Below are positions 7,170 through 17,067 of a DNA stretch of 64,000 nt, in pieces. Source of the stretch: an uncultured Flavobacteriaceae bacterium (lineage in GTDB: Bacteria > Bacteroidota > Bacteroidia > Flavobacteriales > Flavobacteriaceae); contig CANNCA010000001.1 in NCBI GenBank assembly GCA_947503005.1, positions 1-64,000 of the forward strand, in the 5' to 3' direction. Position 1 is the first letter of the stretch. Every line of letters starts with the position of its first letter. Under the pieces are notes generated by a model. That model did no database searches. It was not told the DNA's origin and saw only the letters and a list, made by a program, of their open reading frames with translations. The position numbers and the translations under genes are program-made.

Positions 7170-10100
7170 TTAGGATTTTATTTTTTCTCCGCCCTGAATC
7201 TGTAGTTCACTTTTTTTGATTTGACTGTTCAATTTTGGGACTTCCACTTTAATGAAAGTCTCAAACTTTTTGTTAGCATTCTCCAAACGTTTATTGAAGA
7301 TAGCGTATACTTCTCTTTGTTGGTCCGTGGGTTTGAAATCGACACCAAAACCACCGATATCACTAGCTAAGGCGCTCAGTCTACCATAAAGTTTCATAGG
7401 TGAGCGAAAGGCATCCTCACGTGCTCCGGTCAAATGAATATCATACAATGCCGCGGCAATGGATTGGGCAGAATTGAATAAATCTCTTGCTTTTTTCTTA
7501 TCAGATTGCTTTTTCAATTTTGGAATGACCTCCTGTAATTCACTTTTGATGTCCTCGATGGAGTTAATCATGGTCACGGCAATGTTCATCGCATCACGAA
7601 GTTCCAATGAGAAGGCTACCTGTTCTTCGATATCGTCAATCGTTCCTTCGGTGGAAGGGTCTTTTAAGACTTCCAGTTCACGTACAAATTCTTGATTACC
7701 CACTAGCAACTTAACTTTATAGGTATCTGGAACTACTTTTGGGCCGTACTGGCCGCGCATTAAATCCAAATCCCAAGTGACCAAAGGGCGCCAACCTTCA
7801 CCGTTCAGTTGTACCCAAGGTCTGCCTGGTGGAGTGGTTTTGATTTTGGCTTTGTAGGTAGGTTCATATCTTAAATTCCACATGACGCGATGGATTCCTT
7901 CGGATTGCTTTCCTTCCAAAGTCCGAACAATTTCATTTTCTCCTTTAATAATTTGAATCTCCACTTTTTGGTCTGTACTATCTTTCAAATAATAGTGGAT
8001 TTCCGCCCCGTAGGCAGGATTCTTTCCAGAATTAAAACTGGGGCCATCGGTTTTGATGCTTTGTACGTTTTGAAAACGATAGGCTTGCCGCAGACTAAAA
8101 AGATGGGCGTCCTTTCCTTCGGCGTCGATATCGAATTCGCGCAAAGGAGAAATATTGTCCAATATATAATACCCCCTTCCATAGGTGCCGACCACCAAAT
8201 CATCGAAACGTTCTTGGATTTCCATCCAATATACCGGTGCGGGTGGGAGATTGTTTCGCAAGCGCATCCAACTTTGACCGTCATTGTGCGAAATGTAAAT
8301 GCCGTTATCAACACCCAAATACAACATCCCCTCACGTTTTGGATCTTCTTTGATAACATGGGCAAAACTGTGAACCGACCGTGGAACGGTGCCGCTTATT
8401 AACTTCCATGTTTGACCATAATCTTCGGTCTTATAAACATACGGGTCAAAATCACCCATTTGGTGCAGGTCGACGGTGATATAGACCGCACCTTTTTTAT
8501 AGCGGGAGGTTTCGATATTGGCGATAGTACCCCATTTGGGTAAATCGGGAATATTCGCCGTGACGTTCGACCAATTCGTGCCACCATCTTTGGTCACTTG
8601 TACTTGCCCATCGTTACTGCCTGTCCAGATGAGTCCGGGTTCTAGTTTAGATTCTACGATGCTAAACAATGTAGCCCCATCAAAAGTCATCAAATTATCC
8701 ACCGCAATACCGCCGGAACTTTGTTGGTGAGATTTATCGTTCAAGGTTAAATCAGGACTTATTACCTGCCAACTTTGGCCGTCATCATCGCTTTTATGCA
8801 CGAATTGGCTACCCACATAAACGCGGTGTTTGGTATGGGGCGAAAAGGCTAATGGAAAATTCCAATGCCACCGATATTTCATATCTGCAGGAGCCCACCC
8901 GTAACCTGCTTCGGGCCAAACACGGACATCTCTAGCATGCCCTGTTTTTGTGTTGTAGCGCTGCAAGCCACCGTCGTAACACCCCGACCAAACGATGTCA
9001 TTATCAAAGGGGTCAGGTTGTGCAAAACCACTTTCGCAACCACCAACGCCATGCCATAAACCGACCGGAATATAACCTTGTCGACTATTGCTCGGCCCCT
9101 TATACGAGTACCCGTCTTGTCGATTTCCATAAACATTGTAAGGTATTTTATCATCCACAGAGACATGGTACATCTGAGCAATCGGGAGTACGATTCGGCT
9201 AAAGGTTTTACCATGGTTCAAACTGATACTGGCACAACCATCGTGCGCCACCATAATTCGGTTTGAATTGGTAGGGTCTACCCAAATATCGTGATTGTCG
9301 CCGCCCGCTTTGTAACCTGCATCGATGGTTTTTCCACCGTCTTTCGATATGCTGAATTTGACGCTTGCAAAATAAAGTTCGTTCGGGTTAGAAGTCGAAA
9401 CAGCCATTCTGGTGTAATATGGAGCACGTTCTGCAATGTCATGGTTTCGTGTTTGAAGTGTCCAAGTATCGCCGAAATCTTCCGAACGATACAAAGCGGG
9501 ACTATCAATTTCAAATAGCGCGTAAACAATATTGGGTTCGGAATGAGCGATGGCGACCGCCGTTTTTCCAACGGGATTGTCTTCTCCCCCAGGGAGTCCT
9601 TTTTTTGATAATGCTTCCCAAGTATCTCCTCCATCCAAAGAACGATAAACGCCTCCTCCTGGCCCACCACTTCGTAATCCCCAAGTATTAATATGAATGG
9701 ACCACATGCCTACTAAAAGCCGATCCGGATTTTTAGGATCGAGCGCCAGTTCAGCTGCCCCGGTATTTTCGTCAACAAAGAAAATTCGTTTCCAAGTTTT
9801 GCCTCCATCTGTTGTTTTATACACACCACGTTCTTGCTGAGGTCCATAGGTATGCCCAAGTGCTGCTACGTAAACGATATCCGGGTTGTTAGGATGTACG
9901 ATAATACGACCGATGCGCCCTGTTTTTTCAAGCCCCATGTTTTTCCACGTCTTTCCGGCATCTTCTGACTTGTAAATGCCGTCACCCATGGCATGTGCGG
10001 GTCGAATTACAAAAGTTTCGCCAGTGCCAGCCCAAACAATATCAGGATTGGTCGGTGTAATCGCCAATGCCCCAATCGATGAAGCATCCTGTTCGTCAAA

Positions 10101-10331
10101 AATGGGGTCCCAATTGAGACCACCATCCGTTGTTTTCCATAATCCACCAGATGCGGCTCCAATATAATTTATCATGGGGTCACCAGGTACTCCAGCAATC
10201 GCAATCGCTCGATTACCTTCAGGGCCAATAAATCGGAATTTAAGGTTTTCGAATTCCGAGGCATCTTGCTGAGAATAAGCTACAATTGGAAGGCATAAAA
10301 GAAAAATGATAAAACGTAGTTTGGTCCGCAT
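7170..10331 (-). CDS. Large secreted VPS10/BNR-repeat beta-propeller protein
   Basis: The 1053-residue protein has a signal peptide (cleavage likely after AYSQ) and a long N-terminal region of Asp-box / BNR repeats of the type S-x-D-x-G-x-T-W: TTDGGLNW, SEDAGKTW, TTDGGKTW, SLDGGDTW, SEDFGDTW, SDDDGQSW, TKDGGTNW, TEDYGQTW and SHNDGQSW can all be read. Together they predict one or two sortilin-like propellers up to about residue 720. The remaining 330 residues form a beta-rich and then helical C-terminal region, typical of the glycosyl-hydrolase-like proteins of Bacteroidota. No catalytic residues can be assigned. Such proteins are often encoded near peptidases, as here, and may bind peptides or polymers. 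The substrate is unknown. Confidence 0.88.
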   Translation of the reverse strand: MRTKLRFIIFLLCLPIVAYSQQDASEFENLKFRFIGPEGNRAIAIAGVPGDPMINYIGAASGGLWKTTDGGLNWDPIFDEQDASSIGALAITPTNPDIVWAGTGETFVIRPAHAMGDGIYKSEDAGKTWKNMGLEKTGRIGRIIVHPNNPDIVYVAALGHTYGPQQERGVYKTTDGGKTWKRIFFVDENTGAAELALDPKNPDRLLVGMWSIHINTWGLRSGGPGGGVYRSLDGGDTWEALSKKGLPGGEDNPVGKTAVAIAHSEPNIVYALFEIDSPALYRSEDFGDTWTLQTRNHDIAERAPYYTRMAVSTSNPNELYFASVKFSISKDGGKTIDAGYKAGGDNHDIWVDPTNSNRIMVAHDGCASISLNHGKTFSRIVLPIAQMYHVSVDDKIPYNVYGNRQDGYSYKGPSNSRQGYIPVGLWHGVGGCESGFAQPDPFDNDIVWSGCYDGGLQRYNTKTGHARDVRVWPEAGYGWAPADMKYRWHWNFPLAFSPHTKHRVYVGSQFVHKSDDDGQSWQVISPDLTLNDKSHQQSSGGIAVDNLMTFDGATLFSIVESKLEPGLIWTGSNDGQVQVTKDGGTNWSNVTANIPDLPKWGTIANIETSRYKKGAVYITVDLHQMGDFDPYVYKTEDYGQTWKLISGTVPRSVHSFAHVIKEDPKREGMLYLGVDNGIYISHNDGQSWMRLRNNLPPAPVYWMEIQERFDDLVVGTYGRGYYILDNISPLREFDIDAEGKDAHLFSLRQAYRFQNVQSIKTDGPSFNSGKNPAYGAEIHYYLKDSTDQKVEIQIIKGENEIVRTLEGKQSEGIHRVMWNLRYEPTYKAKIKTTPPGRPWVQLNGEGWRPLVTWDLDLMRGQYGPKVVPDTYKVKLLVGNQEFVRELEVLKDPSTEGTIDDIEEQVAFSLELRDAMNIAVTMINSIEDIKSELQEVIPKLKKQSDKKKARDLFNSAQSIAAALYDIHLTGAREDAFRSPMKLYGRLSALASDIGGFGVDFKPTDQQREVYAIFNKRLENANKKFETFIKVEVPKLNSQIKKSELQIQGGEKIKS

Positions 10332-10441
10332 AGAGTTTTGTTGTGGTTACAAGAATCGTCTTGAAATTTACGAAAATGTTCTGCGATTACAGGTCATTAA
10401 CTAACCGTAATCCTTAAATTTAGGCGACAAATTCAAATTTT

Positions 10442-11734
10442 ATGAAGTACGAGCAAATTCCGAATTCCCTTTTTAAGAAGAATCGTAAAAAGTTTATGGC
10501 ACAAATGAAGTCTAAAAGTATTGCGGTTTTCAATTCCAATGATATTTATCCAATAAGTGCTGATAGCACAATGCCCTTTGAACAGCATCGCGATATTTTT
10601 TATTTGAGCGGAGCGGATCAGGAGGAAACGATTTTGGTTTTATTTCCAGATGCCATGGATAAAAAACATCGTGAAATACTTTTTGTGAGGGAAACCAATG
10701 ACCATATCGCCGTTTGGGAAGGAACGAAATTGACTAAAGAAAAAGCCACAGAAGTTTCGGGAATTGAAACAATTTATTGGTTGTCCGACTTCGATAAAAT
10801 CTTTTTTGACTTAATGACTGAGGCCGATACTATCTATTTCAATACGAACGAGCATTATCGTCAAGCGGTGGAAACGCAGACCCGCGAAGATCGGTTTATT
10901 GAAAAATGCAAGAAAGAATATCCGGCACATCAATACGCAAAAAGCAACCCCATTCTTCAAAATATCCGGGGGGTTAAAGAACCAGAGGAAATTGAGCTGA
11001 TGCAAACAGCGTGTAATATTACCGAAAAAGGTTTCCGCAGATTGTTAGGATTTATAAAGCCCGGGGTTTGGGAATACGAAATCGAAGCTGAATTAGTACA
11101 CAAGTTTCTTAGAAATCGCTCCAAAGGCTTTGCCTATACGCCAATTATTGCATCAGGAAACAATGCTAACGTATTACACTATATCGAAAATAACCAACAA
11201 TGTAAAGCGGGAGAACTAATTCTGATGGATGTCGCCGCGGAATACGCCAACTACTCTAGTGATTTGACACGAACCGTACCCGTTAACGGGAAATTTACCA
11301 AGCGCCAAAAGGATGTTTACAATGCCGTGCTACGTGTTAAAAATGAAGCGACAAAACTTTTGGTGCCAGGAACTCTTTGGGCCGAATACCATAAAGAATG
11401 TGGCAAGATCATGACTTCCGAATTATTAGGGTTGGGGCTATTAGATAAAGCCGATGTACAAAATGAAAACCCTGATTGGCCTGCATATAAAAAGTACTTT
11501 ATGCACGGTACAAGTCATCATATTGGCTTGAATACCCACGACTATGGCGAACTGAAAACACCGATGAAGGCCAATATGGTATTCACCGTTGAGCCTGGTA
11601 TTTATATTCCCGATGAGAAAATGGGTATTCGTTTGGAGGATGACGTGGTCATTCAAGAAAGTGGAGAACCGTTTAATTTGATGGCGAATATTCCGATTGA
11701 AGTGGAGGAGATTGAGGGGTTAATGCATGCCTAG
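10442..11734 (+). CDS. Xaa-Pro aminopeptidase (M24B, aminopeptidase P type)
   Basis: This 430-residue protein has an N-terminal creatinase-like domain (about 1-170) and a C-terminal pita-bread domain. All five expected metal ligands can be seen: the Asp of LMDVAAEYANYSSDLTRTV (two Asp), the His of HGTSHHIGLNTHD, and the two Glu of FTVEPGIYI and GIRLEDDVVI. It removes the N-terminal residue from peptides with proline in second position, with two Mn ions. No signal peptide is present, so it is cytoplasmic. It is transcribed divergently from the VPS10/BNR-M28 pair, and all three may cooperate in peptide use. Confidence 0.94.
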   Translation: MKYEQIPNSLFKKNRKKFMAQMKSKSIAVFNSNDIYPISADSTMPFEQHRDIFYLSGADQEETILVLFPDAMDKKHREILFVRETNDHIAVWEGTKLTKEKATEVSGIETIYWLSDFDKIFFDLMTEADTIYFNTNEHYRQAVETQTREDRFIEKCKKEYPAHQYAKSNPILQNIRGVKEPEEIELMQTACNITEKGFRRLLGFIKPGVWEYEIEAELVHKFLRNRSKGFAYTPIIASGNNANVLHYIENNQQCKAGELILMDVAAEYANYSSDLTRTVPVNGKFTKRQKDVYNAVLRVKNEATKLLVPGTLWAEYHKECGKIMTSELLGLGLLDKADVQNENPDWPAYKKYFMHGTSHHIGLNTHDYGELKTPMKANMVFTVEPGIYIPDEKMGIRLEDDVVIQESGEPFNLMANIPIEVEEIEGLMHA

Positions 11735-11805
11735 TGTTTTAGGTCGGGTCCATTCAAAATTTTTGTAAACAAAGAGTGCCAGAATCAGATGACGAATTAT
11801 TGCAG

Positions 11806-12342
11806 ATGAAAAACAAAGTTTTTATTGCAACCAGCCTTGATGGGTATATTGCCGATGAGAATGGAGAAATAGATTGGCTAGATACTATTCCCGAGATAAA
11901 TACTATTGATACTGGATATGCTACATTTACTGCAGATATAGATGCTCTGGTGATGGGTAGGATCACTTTTGAAACTGTTTGTGGGTTTGACATCGATTGG
12001 CCTTATCAAAAACCTGTTTTTGTGGTAAGTACGACCATAACAGAGATTCCGGTAGAACTAACGGGTAAAGTCCACCTGTTAAAAGGAACATTGAAGAATA
12101 TTGTCAAACAAATACATCAAAAAGGTTTTTACAATCTTTATATAGATGGTGGACGACTCATTCAAAGTTTTTTGAGAGAAGATTTAATAGATGAAATGGT
12201 TATTACGGTAATACCCATTTTATTGGGTGGAGGGTATCCCCTTTTTGGGAAGCTTACGACAAGACTGAATTTTGAATGCCAAGCGACAAAGCTCTATTTA
12301 AATGCGGTCGTTCAGAATCATTTTGTGAGGCGTCGTAGTTAG
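11806..12342 (+). CDS. RibD C-terminal / dihydrofolate reductase-like family protein
   Basis: The ATG at 11806 was chosen because it opens the typical MKNKVFIATSLDGYIAD strand; an upstream GTG at 11776 in the same frame adds ten residues without family character. The 178-residue protein has the DHFR-like / RibD_C fold: SLDGYIADENGEIDWL, DALVMGRITFETV, PVFVVSTT, a YIDGGRLIQSFL nucleotide-binding turn and ILLGGGYPLFG near the end. Members reduce small heterocyclic substrates with NADPH, but the substrate of this branch is unknown. It stands alone between the aminopeptidase and a convergent amidohydrolase gene. Confidence 0.85.
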   Translation: MKNKVFIATSLDGYIADENGEIDWLDTIPEINTIDTGYATFTADIDALVMGRITFETVCGFDIDWPYQKPVFVVSTTITEIPVELTGKVHLLKGTLKNIVKQIHQKGFYNLYIDGGRLIQSFLREDLIDEMVITVIPILLGGGYPLFGKLTTRLNFECQATKLYLNAVVQNHFVRRRS

Positions 12343-12383
12343 ATTAGAGGATTTAAGAGCAGGTCGAAAGTGAATCAATAGAA

Positions 12384-13961
12384 TTATTTATCACTTCTTT
12401 CCTCCTTCTGCTTCTTTACCATCTCCTCCACATCTTTTAAAAGCTGTTTGGCATCGTAAACAATACCATCTTTTATCGTGAATTTTACCCCACCTACTCG
12501 CTCAACTTTACCAGTCTCATCATTCAATCTAGGGAAACCAGTGCCATAAAGCACTTTTAAGTTTTCAATCGGGTTTTCTTCGATGATGATGAGGTCGGCC
12601 AGAAGTCCTGGTCGTACGATTCCAAATTCGATAGGCTTGCCTTTAGGTTCAAAAATGGCTTCTGCGGCATGCAGTGTCGCGCCTCGAATTACTTCTAAGG
12701 GATGAAAACCTGCTTCTTGCAACAGTTCCATTTCTTCAATAACCCCGAAACCAAAAAGATTATAAATAAAGGAAGCGTCATCACTAACCGTGACACGTCC
12801 ACCGGCATTTTTATAGTCGTTTAAGAAAGACATCCATACCCGATAGAAATTCTTCCAGGCCACTTCTTCCCAAGTGGTCCAATTGTAAAAATAGGAGCCA
12901 TGATCTAGTCGATCTGGTTCGTAAAAGTCGTGCAAGGAGGGGAGCACATATTTGTCCATCCAATCGGCATTTCGTGAGCGCATCACATCACGACCGGCAA
13001 GATATGCGGTCATGGTAGGGTCTAAAATAAAATCTTTTTCAAGAAAAGAATCAATGAGTTCGTTCCATTCGTCACTCCCTCTGGGGTGTATTTTATCCCA
13101 TTGATGGGCTACTTGACTAAAGCGGTCTTGTTCATCATTATAGATCAAATCTCTTGGCCAATGCTGAATATCTTCGTCTTTATAAAGGGATTCAAAAAGT
13201 CCATAAAAATGGGTTAGGTTGTGCAAACCCATTTCAGCGGCTTCGCGTGCATTAACACGACCGACCATTAGCTGAGCCAAATGGGCGACGGAACCCATTT
13301 TGCGTTTTCGTGATTCATCAATCGCTGCGGCCATAATTTCAGGGTCAAGATTGAAAATTTTAATTCCTTCAGCACCTTTTCCGTTGGCCCAAGCTACCCA
13401 TTCCCTTGCTTTTTCTGGAGTATGCAGTGGCCCGCCTTTCCAGTCTTTTCCTGAACCCGGAACTTGAAAATTTACAATACGCGGGGCCACGATTTTGTTT
13501 GCAGCACTGCGCTTTTTTTCGCTTTCTACCCAGCTTATTTCCCCAGCGGGCACCCCTCGAATTGTGGTTATACCATGGGCCAACCATAGTTTGTATGGAT
13601 ACTCGGCTTCAGGTGCTTTGGGGCCACCACTAACATGCGAATGTAAATTTATAAACCCAGGGAGAACATAGGAGCCATGCGCATCGATTTCCTTTGTCCC
13701 TTTTGCAGGGCGGTCTTCGGCATTAATGGGAATTTTAGGAGTGCCAACCAAAACAACTTCTTTGATTTTATTACCCTCAATAACAATGTCAACAGGTCCG
13801 TATGGTGGTGCGCCAGTTCCATCAATTAAATTGGCGCCGCGAATTACCATTCTTTCGAAAGGGCCTTCGCCTTCATTTGGTCCTCGGTCGGGAGCCGGTT
13901 GTACTTGGGAAATTATAAAAAGAGGAATTGTCAATAAAAGGAAAAAGAGTATTCTTTTCAT
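12384..13961 (-). CDS. Secreted amidohydrolase family protein
   Basis: The 525-residue protein carries a signal peptide (MKRILFFLLLTIPLFIISQ) and an amidohydrolase TIM barrel. Metal-binding residues can be followed: the H-x-H of LPGFINLHSHV, a lysine in GAEGIKIFNLDPE, His in GSVAHLAQ and LTHFYGL, and the barrel-end Asp of VTVSDDASF. The composite beta-domain is formed by the N-terminal IRGANLIDGTGAPP and the C-terminal RPGLLADLIIIEENP. The closest functional group is probably imidazolonepropionase- or dipeptidase-like periplasmic enzymes that hydrolyse C-N bonds; the exact substrate cannot be read. It is followed, on the same strand upstream, by brnQ 52 bp away. Confidence 0.88.
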   Translation of the reverse strand: MKRILFFLLLTIPLFIISQVQPAPDRGPNEGEGPFERMVIRGANLIDGTGAPPYGPVDIVIEGNKIKEVVLVGTPKIPINAEDRPAKGTKEIDAHGSYVLPGFINLHSHVSGGPKAPEAEYPYKLWLAHGITTIRGVPAGEISWVESEKKRSAANKIVAPRIVNFQVPGSGKDWKGGPLHTPEKAREWVAWANGKGAEGIKIFNLDPEIMAAAIDESRKRKMGSVAHLAQLMVGRVNAREAAEMGLHNLTHFYGLFESLYKDEDIQHWPRDLIYNDEQDRFSQVAHQWDKIHPRGSDEWNELIDSFLEKDFILDPTMTAYLAGRDVMRSRNADWMDKYVLPSLHDFYEPDRLDHGSYFYNWTTWEEVAWKNFYRVWMSFLNDYKNAGGRVTVSDDASFIYNLFGFGVIEEMELLQEAGFHPLEVIRGATLHAAEAIFEPKGKPIEFGIVRPGLLADLIIIEENPIENLKVLYGTGFPRLNDETGKVERVGGVKFTIKDGIVYDAKQLLKDVEEMVKKQKEERSDK

Positions 13962-13976
13962 AAGGGTTGGTTTAGA

Positions 13977-13990
13977 TACGAGGTACGAGT
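13977..13990. repeat. Two-unit heptanucleotide repeat
   Basis: TACGAGG and TACGAGT stand side by side between the amidohydrolase start and the brnQ stop. Short, 7-bp periodic tracts also occur inside the ATP synthase operon (63309-63343). Confidence 0.5.
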
Positions 13991-14013
13991 AAATCTAAAG
14001 ATAGTAAAAAACG

Positions 14014-15303
14014 TTAATCGTTTTTTCTTAGAAACAGGTTGATTGCAACAAAAGCTACCGAGGCCGGTAACACCCATCCCAAACTAAACTTACTAAAGGG
14101 AATATAAGGTTGCAACCCCGCAATGGTTTCTCCTAAACCAATACTCCCAAGAAAATCAGGAATACTAAAAATAATGGTGGTAATCACAACTGCTTTGAAG
14201 ACTTTTGGTGACCCATATTTCTCGGGCACCACATTCAACAAAATAAGCACAATGGTAATCGGATAAATAAACATCAATGCCGGAACCGCAATAACGATGA
14301 TAGAATGAAAATCAAGTTGCCCGATTAAAACCCCGACCGTACAAGCAAGAACTCCGGTCGTGACATAGACTATTTGAGAGCCTTTGAATAGACCTTTAAA
14401 GTAATCGGCGGTTCCGGTTACGATTCCAACTGCTGTGGTGAAACAAGCTAAGGCTATAAGGATGCTCAACACTTTATTTCCAAAAGCGCCTAAAGATGCT
14501 ATGCTAATGCCTCGAAGTAGGTTAGCGCGTTGCATATCGCCACTAAGGGTATTGTCAATATCGATATCTCCACCAAAAAAAGACCCTACAGAAATCAAGC
14601 CTGCATAAATAAGGAGTAATCCTAGGCCGGCAATAAATCCTGATTTTCGAATCATTTCCTTTTTTGCCTCGAACGATTCGTTCCCTCTAAGGTTCAACGA
14701 AATGATGATAACCGCCCCTACAACAACTGCACCTATGGCATCAAAAGTTTGATATCCTTCCAATAAGCCACTCACAACTGGAGCATCAAATTTTGATACA
14801 TTCATTACTCCGTCTGAAGCAAAAAGTCCAATCCCGATTACCCCAAAAAGCATAATGACAATTAGCGGTGTCAAAAACTTACCGATGAAGCTTAATATTT
14901 TAGAACGGTTTAAAACAAATACCAATACCAAAGAAAAATAGATGCTACTGGTCAACAACGGACTCGTACCAAAAGAAGGGTGGATTGCAATTTCATGTGT
15001 TGCCGAAGCGGTACGTGGGGAGGGAATGGTAATCGATATTAGATATACGATAATACAATAGATGGTACTGAATGTTGGAGACACTTTTTTACCAAAGTCA
15101 AACATCGTACCCTGCAATCGGGCATGGGCTAAAATTCCTAAAATCGGAATCAAGACTGCGGTAATCATGAACCCTAAAGTCACCCAAAACCAATCTCCTC
15201 CTGCATTATACCCCAAAAGTGGTGGCAGTAACAAATTGCCCGCCCCAAAAAATAGGGAGAAGAGGGCAAAGGCGGTCACTAAGGTTTCTTTGGTTTTGTT
15301 CAT
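14014..15303 (-). CDS. brnQ: Branched-chain amino acid carrier BrnQ
   Basis: This 429-residue membrane protein shows about twelve hydrophobic segments and the LIVCS-family signature at the N-terminus: TAFALFSLFFGAGNLLLPP. Other typical stretches are SPRTASATHEIA, which matches the conserved sodium-site loop, and GTADYFKGL. It would import leucine, isoleucine and valine with sodium across the inner membrane. The product fits the peptide-degrading enzymes encoded on either side, which would release such amino acids. The ATG is preceded by TATCTTTC, one base from the -7 consensus. Stop to the amidohydrolase start is only 52 bp, so transcription may continue into it. Confidence 0.95.
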   Translation of the reverse strand: MNKTKETLVTAFALFSLFFGAGNLLLPPLLGYNAGGDWFWVTLGFMITAVLIPILGILAHARLQGTMFDFGKKVSPTFSTIYCIIVYLISITIPSPRTASATHEIAIHPSFGTSPLLTSSIYFSLVLVFVLNRSKILSFIGKFLTPLIVIMLFGVIGIGLFASDGVMNVSKFDAPVVSGLLEGYQTFDAIGAVVVGAVIIISLNLRGNESFEAKKEMIRKSGFIAGLGLLLIYAGLISVGSFFGGDIDIDNTLSGDMQRANLLRGISIASLGAFGNKVLSILIALACFTTAVGIVTGTADYFKGLFKGSQIVYVTTGVLACTVGVLIGQLDFHSIIVIAVPALMFIYPITIVLILLNVVPEKYGSPKVFKAVVITTIIFSIPDFLGSIGLGETIAGLQPYIPFSKFSLGWVLPASVAFVAINLFLRKND

Positions 15304-15582
15304 TGGTGATTTCTTGATTTAGCATGGAAAGATAACCGAAAATAAATCCGCGCACAAAAGCGCATTTCGTCGTATAAAATTTACCGTTCATCGAATAATA
15401 TTAATGAGGCATGCAGTTCAACGAAAATCCTTGATAAAACAACTGAGCTGTTCAATAAAGAAATATTCACGGCGTTCTTAAAAGGTACTATTAGAAACAA
15501 TGTTATGTACAATTGACCCAAATTTTCCAAATGTATTTTCTGGTTCCCAAATGCCAGGATTTACATTACAAAACCTACAAAC

Positions 15583-15801
15583 ATGAAAAAAGTATTTTGC
15601 AACATTTTCGGACATCACTACTCCGTCTCCAAAAAAGTCACCCAACATATCAAAGAATATAAATGCATTCACTGTGGTAAAGAAGTTACTACTGATGTGA
15701 GTGGTAACCTTTCTATTTTGACCCCTGAGTTACAGGATATCAACAAAACCTTAGAAAGTATATATCAAAAAAGACATAGAGCTGCCGAGCAAGCGGCTTA
15801 A
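15583..15801 (+). CDS. Small zinc-ribbon-like protein, function unknown
   Basis: The 72-residue protein has a C-x(30)-C-x2-C arrangement: MKKVFCNIFGHHYS at the start and YKCIHCGKEVTTD in the middle, with two His next to the first Cys, so a single zinc site is plausible. The C-terminal half (LTPELQDINKTLESIYQKRH) is a predicted amphipathic helix. I recognise the pattern as recurring in small flavobacterial hypotheticals and as loosely similar to DUF1660 phage proteins. It is a lone gene flanked by 280 and 210 bp without other genes. Confidence 0.75.
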   Translation: MKKVFCNIFGHHYSVSKKVTQHIKEYKCIHCGKEVTTDVSGNLSILTPELQDINKTLESIYQKRHRAAEQAA

Positions 15802-16014
15802 AATTGAATTGAGCTTAGTATCAACTATGCTTTGGCACCCGAATCCTGATTTTTAAATTTCAGTATTCAAGATTTATTCCCGGAAATTAAGTTAGCTCCG
15901 CTACTCTTACCTGTCGTTCGCCCCACAACAGTTTAGAAAGGATTGCGCTTAGTTTTTGGGAATTTTTTATTTCAAAAATTTACATTTCCCCAATTGAAGA
16001 ACGGGCTCTTTTGT

Positions 16015-17067
16015 TTAGTTTGTCGTTTTCCCAAAATGGGAAATCATCTTTTCAATCATTTCATCCGTGGCACTATCAGGTAAATCATGGCCCATATTTT
16101 CAACCCATAAACTATCAGCATTGGGAATAGAAGCAACTAACTTTTTACCATGTTCAATGGGCATCACAGGATCTTGTTCGCCGTGGATGACTAAGGTGGG
16201 AATTGTCAATTTCTTGAGCTTTTCGATTCGCGATTCAGAATTCAAAATAGCAGCATAATGATGTCTAGCCGCCATTAAATTGTAACCATTTCTTTCTTTC
16301 AGATTATAGTAAGAGACTTCCGCCATGGTCTTGACATCAATATCGCCTTTAGCCTCGTTCATCAGAATTCTTTTTTGAATGATCTGACGTTTGATTTGAC
16401 CTTTATTATTTCCTAAAAAACCCTTTTTTAAAACTACGCTTATCATTTTTGGAAGTACGTCGTTCGACATTGGGGGCAAATCCGAATCCAAGACATCTCC
16501 TGAAGACATAATTGAGGTCAAGCTGGTTGTCTTTTTAGGATATTCTATGGCTATAATTTGAGCTATCATCCCTCCCATAGAAGCTCCAACGATATGTGCT
16601 TTTTTGGTTTTTGTTGCATTTAAAACTGCAACAGCGTCGGTTGCCATATCAGACAAACTATACGGATTTTTCTTTTTCCATTTTTCTTCGGATTCAGATA
16701 GACCTGTTCCACGATGATCATATCGAATGACTTCATAACCCGCCTCCATGAGATTTGAGACAAAATCAGTGGGCCATGCCAATGCATCTTGGCCATTTCC
16801 CATAATTAAAAGAGCGGTTCCCTTTAGATTACCGATTGGATTGATTTTTTCATACCAGATTTTGTGACTGCCAGATTGTGCAAAACCGGTTTCTCCTTTT
16901 ATAATTTTTGGGATAGGAGATTTGACCACCATGCGTATGGTCTTTTTGTCTTCTTTGGAGAGTTTGGGAATAGAGGCACAAGAGTTAAACACCAGTATTG
17001 GCAAAACAAATACCAAGAATATATTCGTGACTTTAATGAGTGACTTTAGTAATTGTCTTTTCTTCAA
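16015..17067 (-). CDS. Alpha/beta hydrolase, lipoprotein
   Basis: The body is a clear alpha/beta hydrolase: GNGQDALAWP oxyanion region, HRGTGLSE, the nucleophile elbow GASMGGMIA, the acid in HGEQDPVMP and the base in NMGHDLP. A lipobox VFNSC ends a hydrophobic segment beginning KSLIKVTNIF, so the product is a membrane-anchored periplasmic esterase or lipase. No ATG lies at a sensible place; TTG at 17067 is the best start, giving 350 residues and a 35 bp overlap with the upstream gene. The frame is open further to 17181, but those residues (N-terminal MNFSRIANTC) lack protein character because they read over the neighbour. The overlap suggests translational coupling. Confidence 0.8.
   Translation of the reverse strand: MKKRQLLKSLIKVTNIFLVFVLPILVFNSCASIPKLSKEDKKTIRMVVKSPIPKIIKGETGFAQSGSHKIWYEKINPIGNLKGTALLIMGNGQDALAWPTDFVSNLMEAGYEVIRYDHRGTGLSESEEKWKKKNPYSLSDMATDAVAVLNATKTKKAHIVGASMGGMIAQIIAIEYPKKTTSLTSIMSSGDVLDSDLPPMSNDVLPKMISVVLKKGFLGNNKGQIKRQIIQKRILMNEAKGDIDVKTMAEVSYYNLKERNGYNLMAARHHYAAILNSESRIEKLKKLTIPTLVIHGEQDPVMPIEHGKKLVASIPNADSLWVENMGHDLPDSATDEMIEKMISHFGKTTN

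Noticed and set aside
7890-9691. Several open frames of 60-170 codons on both strands inside the VPS10/BNR gene
   Set aside because: They are shadows of the long, repeat-containing reading frame; none has family motifs or its own start signals.
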